From: Shewanella atlantica
GTDB taxonomy: Bacteria; Pseudomonadota; Gammaproteobacteria; Enterobacterales; Shewanellaceae
Reading direction: 5' to 3'
DNA: 64,000 nt
NCBI RefSeq assembly: GCF_003966265.1
Contig: NZ_RXNV01000006.1
Span: forward strand, 62,001-126,000
The notes beneath the pieces are model-generated. The model ran no database searches. It was not told the origin of the DNA and worked only from the letters and a program-made list of their open reading frames with translations. The translations under genes were made by a program, and so were the position numbers. Every line of letters begins with the position of its first letter. The stretch's first letter is position 1. This document shows, one piece after another, positions 1-7,935 of this stretch.

Positions 1-238
1 GACTCTGCCCACGGGCGTGGCGCAAGCGGATCTCTGCGTCGGTGGAATATAGCTGGCTGTCATTGAGTCTGGAATCGGGCACCTTATCGATCACCCGCGC
101 CAGTGTCGACACCCCCAGAGGTTTAACCTTTCCAAGCTTCAGGCTGATAAAAGCCGCACCATCTGGTGACAGCTCCATGCGCTTTTCTCTGTCGCCCCAA
201 CCATTCCAATTTCGATTATCTTGCTGTGACTTGTCCAT
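1..238 (-). CDS. Alkyl-DHAP-synthase-like FAD-binding oxidase, N-terminal fragment
   Basis: The first 79 codons of a minus-strand gene that runs off the left edge. The start ATG (236-238) opens MDKSQQDNRNWNGWGD. The motif WNGWGD near residue 11 and a segment RLRHARGQS near residue 71 match, from memory, the N-terminal region of alkylglycerone-phosphate synthase (AGPS) relatives, which precedes their FAD-binding (PCMH) domain. Those flavoenzymes are vanillyl-alcohol-oxidase-type oxidases. The catalytic and FAD-binding parts lie outside the window, so the reaction cannot be confirmed. It is divergent from an AraC-type regulator 92 bases away, which makes regulation by that protein plausible. 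Confidence 0.7.
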   Translation of the reverse strand, partial: MDKSQQDNRNWNGWGDREKRMELSPDGAAFISLKLGKVKPLGVSTLARVIDKVPDSRLNDSQLYSTDAEIRLRHARGQS

Positions 239-315
239 ATTTCACCAACCCGGTTGCATCTATATTAGTTTATCCTACAATGTCACCATGGTTTGTCAGT
301 GACAAATATGGACAA
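231..315. promoter_or_regulatory. 12-bp inverted repeat spanning the AGPS-like/araC divergent promoter region
   Basis: TTGTCCATATTT (231-242) and its exact reverse complement AAATATGGACAA (304-315) flank the divergent spacer. The right arm sits inside a tandem direct repeat, GACAAATATG at 301-310 and 311-320, just before the araC start. Direct or inverted half-sites beside an AraC-family gene are typical of its own operators. Binding is inferred, not shown. Confidence 0.45.
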
Positions 316-330
316 ATATGAGTAAATTTT

Positions 331-1416
331 ATGATAAAGAGACAGGCTAACCGCTCGTTAGGGACAACCTCAATTCCCCCGGTACAGCAGTTTTTGCAAG
401 CGGGCAGGCACTGTAAAATTGACGTCTCTGCTGCATTAGTGCGTGCAGACATCGAACTATCGCAGCTTTATAAAGTCGATGGCAGGCTCAGCGGTGAGCA
501 GTTCCAGCATCTGCTCCACTATCTTATCGAGCAGTCGAAACATCCACTTTTTGGTCTCTATAGCGCCCGATTTATCCAGCCGGATCGATTCTATATCTTA
601 GGCCAGATAGGTCTTCATTCGACGGATCTGTCTCAGGCTTTGAAGGAGGCGATGCCATTAGAGAAGTTGGTCGGAGACATGGGGGTCACCGAAATCAGAG
701 AGCATAGCGACGGCATCAAGATGGTCTGGCACTGCCAATACAGTCACCCGCTGGTGATCCCTCATCTTATCGATAATGTGCTCGCCTCCTGGGTCAACTT
801 TGCCCGTTTCCTGCTCGCGGACAATCAGGCAAGGCCGCGAGCTATTCAGCTGCAAAGGGATAAGCCCTCCCAGGCCGAAGTGAAACAATATGAACAGCTC
901 TTCGGCTGCCCGGTGCATTTCGCTCAAAAGGATAACGCCATAGTGATAGACAAGGCGCTACTGAGCCGCTCACTTCCCGGTGGAAACCTGAAACGATTGA
1001 GTCAGTTAAAGATAAGCGCCAACTTAAGGTTGAATAACATCGGTGATGTCGACGATCTGGAGTTAAAAACCGCCAGAGTAATACGCCAACTCCTGCCCCA
1101 GGGGAAAATTCAACGGGAGCTGGTTGGCAGCCACCTGCATATGGCCGGCAGGAGTCTGCAAAGACACTTAATTAAACAGGGGAGCAGTTACCAGACGTTA
1201 CTGGATCAGATCCGCCATGAGATGGCAGATTACTGGCTCACCTGCAGTGAACTATCTATGGATGAGATAGCACTGCAACTGGGCTTCAGTGATGCCAGAG
1301 TCTTTTTTCGTGCCTACAAACTCTGGACCGGACACACGCCGGGTGTAACACGAATTGGCGCGTCGGGCGAAGATCCCGGAAGCGAAGAACGAGTATCCCG
1401 GCTCCTCAGCCACTAG
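331..1416 (+). CDS. AraC-family transcriptional regulator
   Basis: A 361-residue cytoplasmic regulator. Residues about 20-210 look like the 'arabinose-binding domain of AraC regulator, N-terminal' type seen in OruR/MmsR/ArgR-like proteins. Residues about 255-345 form the double helix-turn-helix, with the second helix pair read in LQLGFSDARVFFRAYKLW and the usual GHTP segment after it. It is divergent from the AGPS-like oxidase, so it probably controls that gene. A tandem 10-bp repeat lies immediately upstream of its start. No clear Shine-Dalgarno precedes ATG 331, but no better in-frame start exists. The ligand is unknown. Confidence 0.85.
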   Translation: MIKRQANRSLGTTSIPPVQQFLQAGRHCKIDVSAALVRADIELSQLYKVDGRLSGEQFQHLLHYLIEQSKHPLFGLYSARFIQPDRFYILGQIGLHSTDLSQALKEAMPLEKLVGDMGVTEIREHSDGIKMVWHCQYSHPLVIPHLIDNVLASWVNFARFLLADNQARPRAIQLQRDKPSQAEVKQYEQLFGCPVHFAQKDNAIVIDKALLSRSLPGGNLKRLSQLKISANLRLNNIGDVDDLELKTARVIRQLLPQGKIQRELVGSHLHMAGRSLQRHLIKQGSSYQTLLDQIRHEMADYWLTCSELSMDEIALQLGFSDARVFFRAYKLWTGHTPGVTRIGASGEDPGSEERVSRLLSH

Positions 1417-1479
1417 CAAGCCTTAGTACCCGGATAAATTCGCTCCTCACTTTACGGAATGACGTAAAAATTCGTTTGT

Positions 1480-2940
1480 CTATGCCTCGGTCTTAGAGAG
1501 CATGGCGAGCCTGAGACCGTTGGCAAGGGTCTTCAATGTGTCGACCTGCTCCGTAAGCTGTTGACCCTGAGTCGCTACCGACTCAGATACCTGATTAGTC
1601 TGCACCACACTGTTGGCCACCTCGGCGCTGGCCGAATTCAACTCCTGCACCGCCTGAACCTGATGCACCATGGTATCGGCCAACTGATTGACGTCTGTGA
1701 CCGTCTCACTTACCTGCTCTATGATGCCGGACAGCTCGGTGGCCGTCGCCTGTATCACCACCTGACCATGGTTGACCTCCTGTTTACTGAGATCCAGCAA
1801 GGCCCTAATTTCCACAGCCGATGCATTACTCTTTGCCGACAGTTCACGCACCTGCTCGGCGACGACGGCGAAGCCTCGCCCGTGCTCCCCGGCTCTGGCC
1901 GCCTCGATAGCAGCATTCAAGGCCAGAAGGTTGGTCTGATCCGCTACCGAGGTGATTAAGCCCGCTACCGACATGATTTTTTCATTACTGATTAATATTT
2001 TATCGATCGCATCGGTTGACGCTGCCAGCGATTCGGCACTGCTCTGCGCCTGGCGGTTAATCACCTCGCTGCGCGCTCTCATCTCTGTCACGAAGCGCTC
2101 AGATTGCTCCATGTCCGATGTCATTCTTAAAAGCTGCTGGCTCATCTGTTCGGCCGCACTCGCCTGAGACTCACAGTTTTGATTGAGGTTATTGACCTGT
2201 TGATGCAGATCCAGCGACTGACTCTCAAGCTCATCGGCCACCACAGAGAGTTGACCCGCATTATCACCCGCCTTGTCTAACACCTCAGATAGCTGCAACT
2301 CTCCCAGTTGAGCCCTTTCGGCCGTAGCTAAGGTGTCAAATTGTGCCTTCTCTGCGGCGTTCATCGCCTTGTTGCGTTGTTTAGCGGTAAAGCCTTGGGC
2401 GACCACGATGACCAGCAGCGGCATTAATAGCCCCGACCAGGTCTCGGTTGCCAGCGCGGACGGTGAAAGCGCCATCTGAGGCATAGCGATGCCATTCAGT
2501 GCATTCGCCACCATCCATGACGAGAAAAGAATAACCCCAAGGCTCCAGAGCGTTGCCATCAAGAGCTTAGCAGTAAGAAAAAAAGAGATGATCAACACCG
2601 GGATCCACAGGGTTTGAGTCGAGCTCAATACCCCTCCTCCCTGATAGATCATATTCAGTGCATGTATCACCATGCCAAAAAAACCGACGTTAAGAGCCAA
2701 CACCGGCATACGGGCAAAGCGCACTATCGCCCCGGCTAAAAGCTCGGCGCCGATAAGAAGAAATGAGGTATAGATAAGGAGAGTGTGATCGTGTTGCAGC
2801 CATTTGAAAAGGCTATAGAGGCCGGTAAAAAGTGAGAGTAAGGTAAAGAACATCAAGGTATCGACGAAGCGTAACTGCTCCGCTCGCCATTGATGAGATT
2901 GGGGCATAAACATCGCCCGCCAAATTGCCAGTGGCGTCAT
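1480..2940 (-). CDS. Methyl-accepting chemotaxis protein with multi-span membrane N-terminus
   Basis: 486 residues. The N-terminal ~190 residues contain about six hydrophobic helices with short loops instead of the usual periplasmic sensor flanked by two helices, and no HAMP domain is evident. Residues about 220-480 are the coiled-coil signalling domain. Its conserved hairpin tip reads [17 protein letters not shown] then [15 protein letters not shown] (about residues 335-375), which contacts CheA/CheW. The protein probably senses a membrane or cytoplasmic cue rather than a classical periplasmic ligand. It stands alone, with no che genes nearby. The family is certain, the signal unknown. Confidence 0.9.
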   Translation of the reverse strand: MTPLAIWRAMFMPQSHQWRAEQLRFVDTLMFFTLLSLFTGLYSLFKWLQHDHTLLIYTSFLLIGAELLAGAIVRFARMPVLALNVGFFGMVIHALNMIYQGGGVLSSTQTLWIPVLIISFFLTAKLLMATLWSLGVILFSSWMVANALNGIAMPQMALSPSALATETWSGLLMPLLVIVVAQGFTAKQRNKAMNAAEKAQFDTLATAERAQLGELQLSEVLDKAGDNAGQLSVVADELESQSLDLHQQVNNLNQNCESQASAAEQMSQQLLRMTSDMEQSERFVTEMRARSEVINRQAQSSAESLAASTDAIDKILISNEKIMSVAGLITSVADQTNLLALNAAIEAARAGEHGRGFAVVAEQVRELSAKSNASAVEIRALLDLSKQEVNHGQVVIQATATELSGIIEQVSETVTDVNQLADTMVHQVQAVQELNSASAEVANSVVQTNQVSESVATQGQQLTEQVDTLKTLANGLRLAMLSKTEA

Positions 2941-3108
2941 ATCACCATATCCTCCGGGCTTTTACCCCGTAATGAGCACAAACAAATCACGATGAAAAGT
3001 GAGACTATTTAAGAGACTTTCATGGCAGATGAGCAGCTGGGGGACACAGAAACTCCCCATCGCCATGAAACACCTTTTCAACCCTGAATAAGGTGGTCTC
3101 TCAATACT

Positions 3109-3672
3109 TTAGCCTTCAAGCATATCCTCTTTCAGGCCTTTATCTGTCGGGTTCTTACCTAACCAGATGGCCATAACGGCCTTACGGAAGGTTTCGCCAC
3201 GAGTCACAGACAACTGCTTACCATTTTTATAGCTGATGACCCCTTCACCGGGCACGCTCAGCAGGGTAAATTGATCTCCCTCTTTAATTGGCTCTTCAAA
3301 GGTTGCGATAAACTCTGTGATACTCTCCTGGATCGAAGCAGGATCGCCATCTGTCGCACGATCGAAGCCTTCATTCATGGCATCGGTCATCTTCTCCGAT
3401 GTGATCATACCTGAGGTGATATTCAGACGAATTGCCGCAGGTTGATCGCTATCGATAACCTTCGAGGCCTGATCGACCTGACCTACGGTGAAAAGAGAAC
3501 CCACATAGAGGTCGATAAAAAACTTACTGCGAACGCCTGCGCCATTAAAGCTAAGCACCTTATCCTGCAAGGTGATGCTGTCGGGAAGGTTTACGCCGGA
3601 GATCTCGCTGCCAGCGACTGCGTTGCCACAGGCAAAGAGCATAGTACCGAGTACGAGTGCACGTTTAATCAT
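3109..3672 (-). CDS. Periplasmic chalcone-isomerase-like protein
   Basis: 187 residues with a signal peptide (residues 1-20, cleavage after AVA). The mature part has the bacterial chalcone-isomerase-like fold signature: a central GVRSKFFIDLYVGSLF strand, an IRLNITSGMITSEK region, and a C-terminal GETFRKAVMAIWLGKNP. In plants this fold includes fatty-acid-binding proteins as well as true chalcone isomerases. Bacterial secreted members have no established reaction. It is last in a four-gene minus-strand set with a beta-barrel-like protein and two multi-span membrane proteins, so lipid or lipophile binding in the envelope is a reasonable inference. Start chosen for AGGAGT upstream of ATG 3672. 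Confidence 0.75.
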   Translation of the reverse strand: MIKRALVLGTMLFACGNAVAGSEISGVNLPDSITLQDKVLSFNGAGVRSKFFIDLYVGSLFTVGQVDQASKVIDSDQPAAIRLNITSGMITSEKMTDAMNEGFDRATDGDPASIQESITEFIATFEEPIKEGDQFTLLSVPGEGVISYKNGKQLSVTRGETFRKAVMAIWLGKNPTDKGLKEDMLEG

Positions 3673-3773
3673 GTAAGACTCCTGATAAAGTATTAATAAT
3701 TAACAATAGATAAAACTGCCAATACATGGATGCAGGCAATGCATCGGCAGTATCAAAACTGATTGATGAGTAA

Positions 3774-4631
3774 TTAGAACGCGTGGTTATACTCAATCCA
3801 GTAGCTATCATCGGTGCTATCGCTGTTATCAGTCTTATAGTTAACACGTACGTTTTGACGCTTGTTCATCTGGTAGGCCACCGAGATCTCACCGGAGAAG
3901 CTCGCCATCTGTAGTCCACCATCCATGATGTCATCGCTCCAGGATTTACCTTGTATCTCCTCTGTATATGAAGTGCTTAGCAGTGCCCAAAAGTTATCGT
4001 TGAAGGCATAACGCGCATAGACCATACCGGTCAGAATCAATGAAGGAACGTCGATGCCACTACTCGATACTGCAGTACTTCCCGCCATGTCAGGTGGAAG
4101 AATTTGTGACATATTATCTTCAATAACAACACCACCTGCGTACAAGATAGGCCAGATATAGAAGTTATCGGTTACAGGAATCGTCATTACCGGACCGGCT
4201 TGAACTACGGCCATGCTGCCGTAGAAAGGATGATCAGCCAAAATCGCATCGATAGACCAACCAGTACCGTTAGTAGTATTGATGGTACCGTAACGAAGAC
4301 GATATGAACGCTTGCTGGTTTCATCGTTAAATGTCGGCACCATACCATATTCAGGATGCTGCACCATGCCAGTGAACTGAGGAGACTTATCCCCTTCATT
4401 CAAGATATTTTTGGCTTCGAAAATGATGCCTGTCTTCTGGCCAGAATTTGCGGTCTTTTCAGACAGCATCAACTGTCCCTTGAGGTTGGCACCTTCACTA
4501 CCGTATGAAGCACCGATAGAGGTGTATACGTCGGTTGGGTTCGACATATCGATATCGGCGTCATCGGCCGCATAGGTTAAACCTGATGTCATTGAAGCAA
4601 GAATAGCAATGCTAAGAATACGCTTTTTCAT
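3774..4631 (-). CDS. Putative outer-membrane beta-barrel protein
   Basis: 285 residues. A signal peptide (cleaved after TYA at about residue 21) is followed by alternating hydrophobic/polar strands and many aromatic residues. The last residues are WIEYNHAF, ending in phenylalanine as in substrates of the BAM outer-membrane insertion machine. I do not recognise a named family. GGAGTTACT precedes the start. Spacing is 101 bases to the chalcone-isomerase-like gene and 137 bases to the upstream membrane gene. The latter spacer holds small hairpins (about 4700-4750) that could modulate read-through. It is likely the outer-membrane member of the operon. Confidence 0.65.
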   Translation of the reverse strand: MKKRILSIAILASMTSGLTYAADDADIDMSNPTDVYTSIGASYGSEGANLKGQLMLSEKTANSGQKTGIIFEAKNILNEGDKSPQFTGMVQHPEYGMVPTFNDETSKRSYRLRYGTINTTNGTGWSIDAILADHPFYGSMAVVQAGPVMTIPVTDNFYIWPILYAGGVVIEDNMSQILPPDMAGSTAVSSSGIDVPSLILTGMVYARYAFNDNFWALLSTSYTEEIQGKSWSDDIMDGGLQMASFSGEISVAYQMNKRQNVRVNYKTDNSDSTDDSYWIEYNHAF

Positions 4632-4768
4632 AGTAACTCCATCATATTTATAATATTTTTAATAAATTATTTTAAAAAACAGTGTATCGTCCAAACGGGT
4701 TTACTCTGAGGGTTGCCCCTCTCAGCGCCATCGGTTGGTCTACCGACAGCACTGGCTATGGTTAATCT

Positions 4769-5947
4769 TTATGCGCTGGCTACCGCCTGACGCTGTCTGA
4801 ATTTCTTACTGAAGAAGACGTAGGCATAGATGCCGTTGATGATGAAACTGGCTGCACCAGCCGCCAACATCAGCTCATCGTTACGTGGCATAGGCACTAC
4901 GTTGCTTTCGTACATAAACGGACAGCTGAAGTAGTACATGAATGAACCCGCCAGGGTGAATGCACGCGCCTGTAACCAGGTGCCTTTCTTAATAAAGAGT
5001 GAAGGCAGGGTCGCTGCAATCAGAACCATCATCTGAGCGGTAGCTGAGCCCGGGAAGTTCAGATAGACAAATACGATATTCCAGACGTCATAGGCGATAA
5101 TCCAGAAGGTAGTCATAGCAGGCCAGATCATATCTTGCTGCTTACTCTTATCGGCATGGATCATTGCCCAACCGGCTAAGGTGATAATTGAGAGCACACC
5201 ACCGATAGCGTTAAGAATGTTAGCCATATTGCCCATGCTAAAGTCTTGCATTACCGCTTCTGAGATATTGATTGCAAGGAAGGCTCCGGCACCAAACTTG
5301 GCCCACTTCATATCCCCAACCTTGGTAAAACGGATCAGCGTAAACAGTGCCGCCGCGCCGACAACCGAGTAGAGCTTGACCCACTTAAACCAGTAAGAGA
5401 TCTCATAGCTTGACCATAATGGAATTAATACAATCGGCAGAGCGAACCATAAGACATAGTTACTCCACTTGAAGTGGCGGCAAAGCTCGTTCAGTGCCAT
5501 CAAACCAATGAGTACAAAAAGGACGTGAGCGAATGCACGGTACTTGTACCACTTGTGAATATTGAAGCCGTCACCATCGAGGGAGAAACGTATCTCCTCA
5601 CTATCGACAAACGCCATGGATGCGCCATCGAAGTCGGTGATTTCGTCACCGGTGAGACTCTCGATCATTACCGAGTCACCATTGAGACTCCACTTCTGAG
5701 TCTCTGTCTTGTTAAAGCCACCAGACTGCTTGGTTACCTCAACATTATTGTCTGCATTGAACTCCAATCGATAAAACAGGCTACCTTCGCCGGGTTTACC
5801 ATCACGGGTACCTTGCCATACCTCGCCCTGAAGTTTGTCGGCTCCGCCATCTTGACTCTGTATGGGTTCGGCCATTGCAACTGACCCCCAACACATCATC
5901 AATAACGCCAGCATCGCGGTATAGATACTTCTCGCCCTGAGTTTCAT
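4769..5947 (-). CDS. Multi-span membrane protein (DUF5692-like) with periplasmic N-terminal domain
   Basis: 392 residues. A signal-type N-terminus (to about residue 26) is followed by a ~105-residue hydrophilic domain rich in beta-type sequence (GSLFYRLEFNADNN, EIRFSLDGDGFNIHKW). About eight transmembrane helices follow. The membrane part is clearly paralogous to the upstream gene: PLW then WFKWVK, NISEAVMQDF then NAIGGVLSI, YDVWNIVFVYLNFPG, ARAFTLAGS. It resembles the uncharacterised DUF5692 family, an assignment from memory. The extra periplasmic domain is absent from the paralogue. Function unknown; the operon context points to the cell envelope. Confidence 0.7.
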   Translation of the reverse strand: MKLRARSIYTAMLALLMMCWGSVAMAEPIQSQDGGADKLQGEVWQGTRDGKPGEGSLFYRLEFNADNNVEVTKQSGGFNKTETQKWSLNGDSVMIESLTGDEITDFDGASMAFVDSEEIRFSLDGDGFNIHKWYKYRAFAHVLFVLIGLMALNELCRHFKWSNYVLWFALPIVLIPLWSSYEISYWFKWVKLYSVVGAAALFTLIRFTKVGDMKWAKFGAGAFLAINISEAVMQDFSMGNMANILNAIGGVLSIITLAGWAMIHADKSKQQDMIWPAMTTFWIIAYDVWNIVFVYLNFPGSATAQMMVLIAATLPSLFIKKGTWLQARAFTLAGSFMYYFSCPFMYESNVVPMPRNDELMLAAGAASFIINGIYAYVFFSKKFRQRQAVASA

Positions 5948-6015
5948 ATCAACTACTCTCTCTATGAATTTGGTATCGGATACCTACCCATTAGGTATCC
6001 GATGTGACCTTTCGA

Positions 6016-6924
6016 TCAGGCTGTAGTTAGCTTGCTCTCGTCATTCAACTTGGTGTCTGAATAATCTGAGATGAGCGGTGGTGGAGACTTCTCTCCAAAT
6101 GGAGGTTCGTTGGTTTCACTCTTATTCTTAGTCTTGAAGTACCAGATAACGAACGGAATATGCATAGCCAGGTTAATCGCCCCCCAGTAGTAGACCACGC
6201 TGTCGCTGGCCCAACTCGAAGAGTCCATAATCGGAGTGAAGATGTCGCCGTTTGCACGAACAAGAATGTGGAACGCCAGGGTGTAGACTCGAGCGATGAT
6301 ATAAAGCTCGGGACGCCCCTTGATGATTGGGTAAAGCTCAGCAGCCATCAGGATACAGAATGAGCTGGCGAAGAAGCCTGGGTTCTCACCGAATACGAAT
6401 GCCAGGTTCCAGGTGGTGTAGAGGAAGTTCCATGCCGCAGTTGAATAGAACAACAGGTCATTAGGCTTATCACGGCCTATCACCCAGTACAGACGCTTAC
6501 CGTTCTTATAACGTGGGAACGGAATCGTGATACATAAGATGACACCACAGATAGCGTTGAAGTAGTTGGCGGTGGCGAAATCTTTAGCCGTCGCTTCAGC
6601 AATATTGAGGAAAAGTACCATGTAGAGCACTTTCAACACCCAGTCACCGCGGAAAAACGCGAGGAATTTGTTTGGGTTATCATGGTATAGCCAGGCAATT
6701 CTGGCGCCACCTACGACAATAGCAGTGGGGATAAGAACGCTGACCGTCTTAACCCAACGGAACCATCCATCAAGGTTGTCTGCCCATAGAGGCGCAGTTA
6801 AAAGGGACAGCAGCCAAAATGCGGCTGTCATTCTTGGTGCACGGCGCATGCCTTCCACCAAAACGAGCAAAAACACAATATATCCAGTCATCGAAACGAC
6901 ATATTGCCAGACAGGAATGTCCAT
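6016..6924 (-). CDS. Multi-span membrane protein (DUF5692-like), first gene of envelope operon
   Basis: 302 residues with about eight hydrophobic helices and a hydrophilic tail from about residue 265. It shares with the next gene the marks PLW then WFRWVK, NIAEATAKDF then NAICGVILCI, YTTWNLAFVFGENPG, and ARVYTLA, so the two are diverged paralogues. It resembles DUF5692, a family without known function. Strong Shine-Dalgarno TGGAGG before ATG 6924. It heads a four-gene minus-strand set. Three tandem palindromes and an FNR/CRP-type site lie 100-190 bases upstream, suggesting repression by a TetR-type protein and control by redox or carbon state. Confidence 0.7.
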   Translation of the reverse strand: MDIPVWQYVVSMTGYIVFLLVLVEGMRRAPRMTAAFWLLSLLTAPLWADNLDGWFRWVKTVSVLIPTAIVVGGARIAWLYHDNPNKFLAFFRGDWVLKVLYMVLFLNIAEATAKDFATANYFNAICGVILCITIPFPRYKNGKRLYWVIGRDKPNDLLFYSTAAWNFLYTTWNLAFVFGENPGFFASSFCILMAAELYPIIKGRPELYIIARVYTLAFHILVRANGDIFTPIMDSSSWASDSVVYYWGAINLAMHIPFVIWYFKTKNKSETNEPPFGEKSPPPLISDYSDTKLNDESKLTTA

Positions 6925-7025
6925 AATGCCTCCAGGTACGAGTTATCTATCGATTCAGAACGTTTACCCTTCAGCAGCGCAAACATTCAATTAAAATGTT
7001 TATTTAAACAAACTCTTAAATTACA

Positions 7026-7081
7026 TTAGAGTTAAAGCTCTAACTTAGAGCATTTACTCTAAATTAGAGTCTTTACTCTAA
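7026..7081. promoter_or_regulatory. Three tandem 18-bp palindromic operators (TTAGAG-N6-CTCTAA)
   Basis: Perfect-arm copies occupy 7026-7043, 7045-7062 and 7064-7081. Each is 18 bp, and they repeat with an exact 19-bp period. A fourth copy with the same arms and the same TTTA-CTCTAAAT right half lies at 31025-31042, before a TolC-type export operon. The size and symmetry suit a TetR-family dimer. The cognate regulator is not adjacent to either operon and is not recognisable in this window. Confidence 0.75.
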
Positions 7082-7102
7082 ATCCGAAGTTAGTCGATAG
7101 TT

Positions 7103-7116
7103 TTGATCTAGATCAT
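7103..7116. promoter_or_regulatory. FNR/EtrA- or CRP-type binding site
   Basis: TTGATCTAGATCAT matches the FNR/EtrA consensus TTGAT-N4-ATCAA at nine of ten arm positions. It also resembles the CRP core GATCTAGATC. It is centred 186 bases upstream of the first gene of the DUF5692-like operon and about 20 bases beyond the triple palindrome. Confidence 0.55.
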
Positions 7117-7119
7117 TTA

Positions 7120-7880
7120 AATGTTGCGTTTCAGTTACCCATAGGTGTGATTTCGAACGTATATGTGATGAAGATATCAAGATTCAGTAAATGGCACTCT
7201 GGCGAGAAAAAAAGCAATTAAGTGGTACGGCTGTTGCAGTTATAAGCAAGGGGATTAATAAAATTTGCGGGGAATTACTTTTAACATCACTGACATGGAC
7301 TATGGTGAGAAGTGATTTCTGGTATAACACTCAACACAAAGGCATGATTTAAATAGCTTTAGCCGAAAGAAACAGAAAAAGAGATATAATATCAAACACA
7401 TTTTGAGGTGAGCCACTACCTATCAATTATCTTGATCTTCAACCAGAGCACCTTCCACCAAGATGTTACAAACCTAGCCTAAAATACGTTATAACGTGAC
7501 CATATATGAGCTGGAGCTGGAGCTACACCCAATCAGATCAGAGTCATATTGTCTGAATATTTGAAGAGCAATGACGGAAAACAAAAAAACATTACATCTC
7601 GATAACAAGAGACTTTAGATACTGTGAGTAATAGCGAGTCTATGATCCATATATCCTACTCCTGCGACACTTTATGTTTCCCTCCCAGATCATGCCTAAA
7701 CAGGCTTAATGGATAAACTAAACATTGCCCCCCTTTAATAAAGATCATCCAAGCCGTCGTGCTTCGCGAAGACGAGATAAGTAACATGCGCTTCGATGCA
7801 CTACGGCTTATCGACTCCATATTAATAGGTAGTAGCATCGCCTCGTGAATACTCAATAAACGACCCGATTTTCAGACAAT
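7120..7880. other. Long spacer without a recognisable gene
   Basis: About 760 bases between the envelope-operon control region and the symporter terminator. I see no convincing gene, RNA or repeat. Short open frames exist on both strands around 7656-7856, but they lack a ribosome-binding site and recognisable protein features. A decayed gene is possible. Confidence 0.4.
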
Positions 7881-7881
7881 A

Positions 7882-7904
7882 AAAAAGCGCCTCGCGGCGC
7901 TTTT
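7882..7904 (-). terminator. Rho-independent terminator of the AGCS symporter gene
   Basis: GCGCC (7887-7891), loop TCGC, GGCGC (7896-7900), extended by A/T pairs on both sides. Read on the minus strand the stem ends in a T run. It lies 32 bases past the symporter stop. Confidence 0.85.
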
Positions 7905-7935
7905 ACTCTTTATTAAACCAGATAACAGTTAACTT

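Noticed and set aside
7656..7856. Minus-strand frame of 66 codons, and an opposing plus-strand frame ending IGSSIAS
   Set aside because: Alternative start only, no ribosome-binding site. Either could be a gene relic, but nothing supports it.
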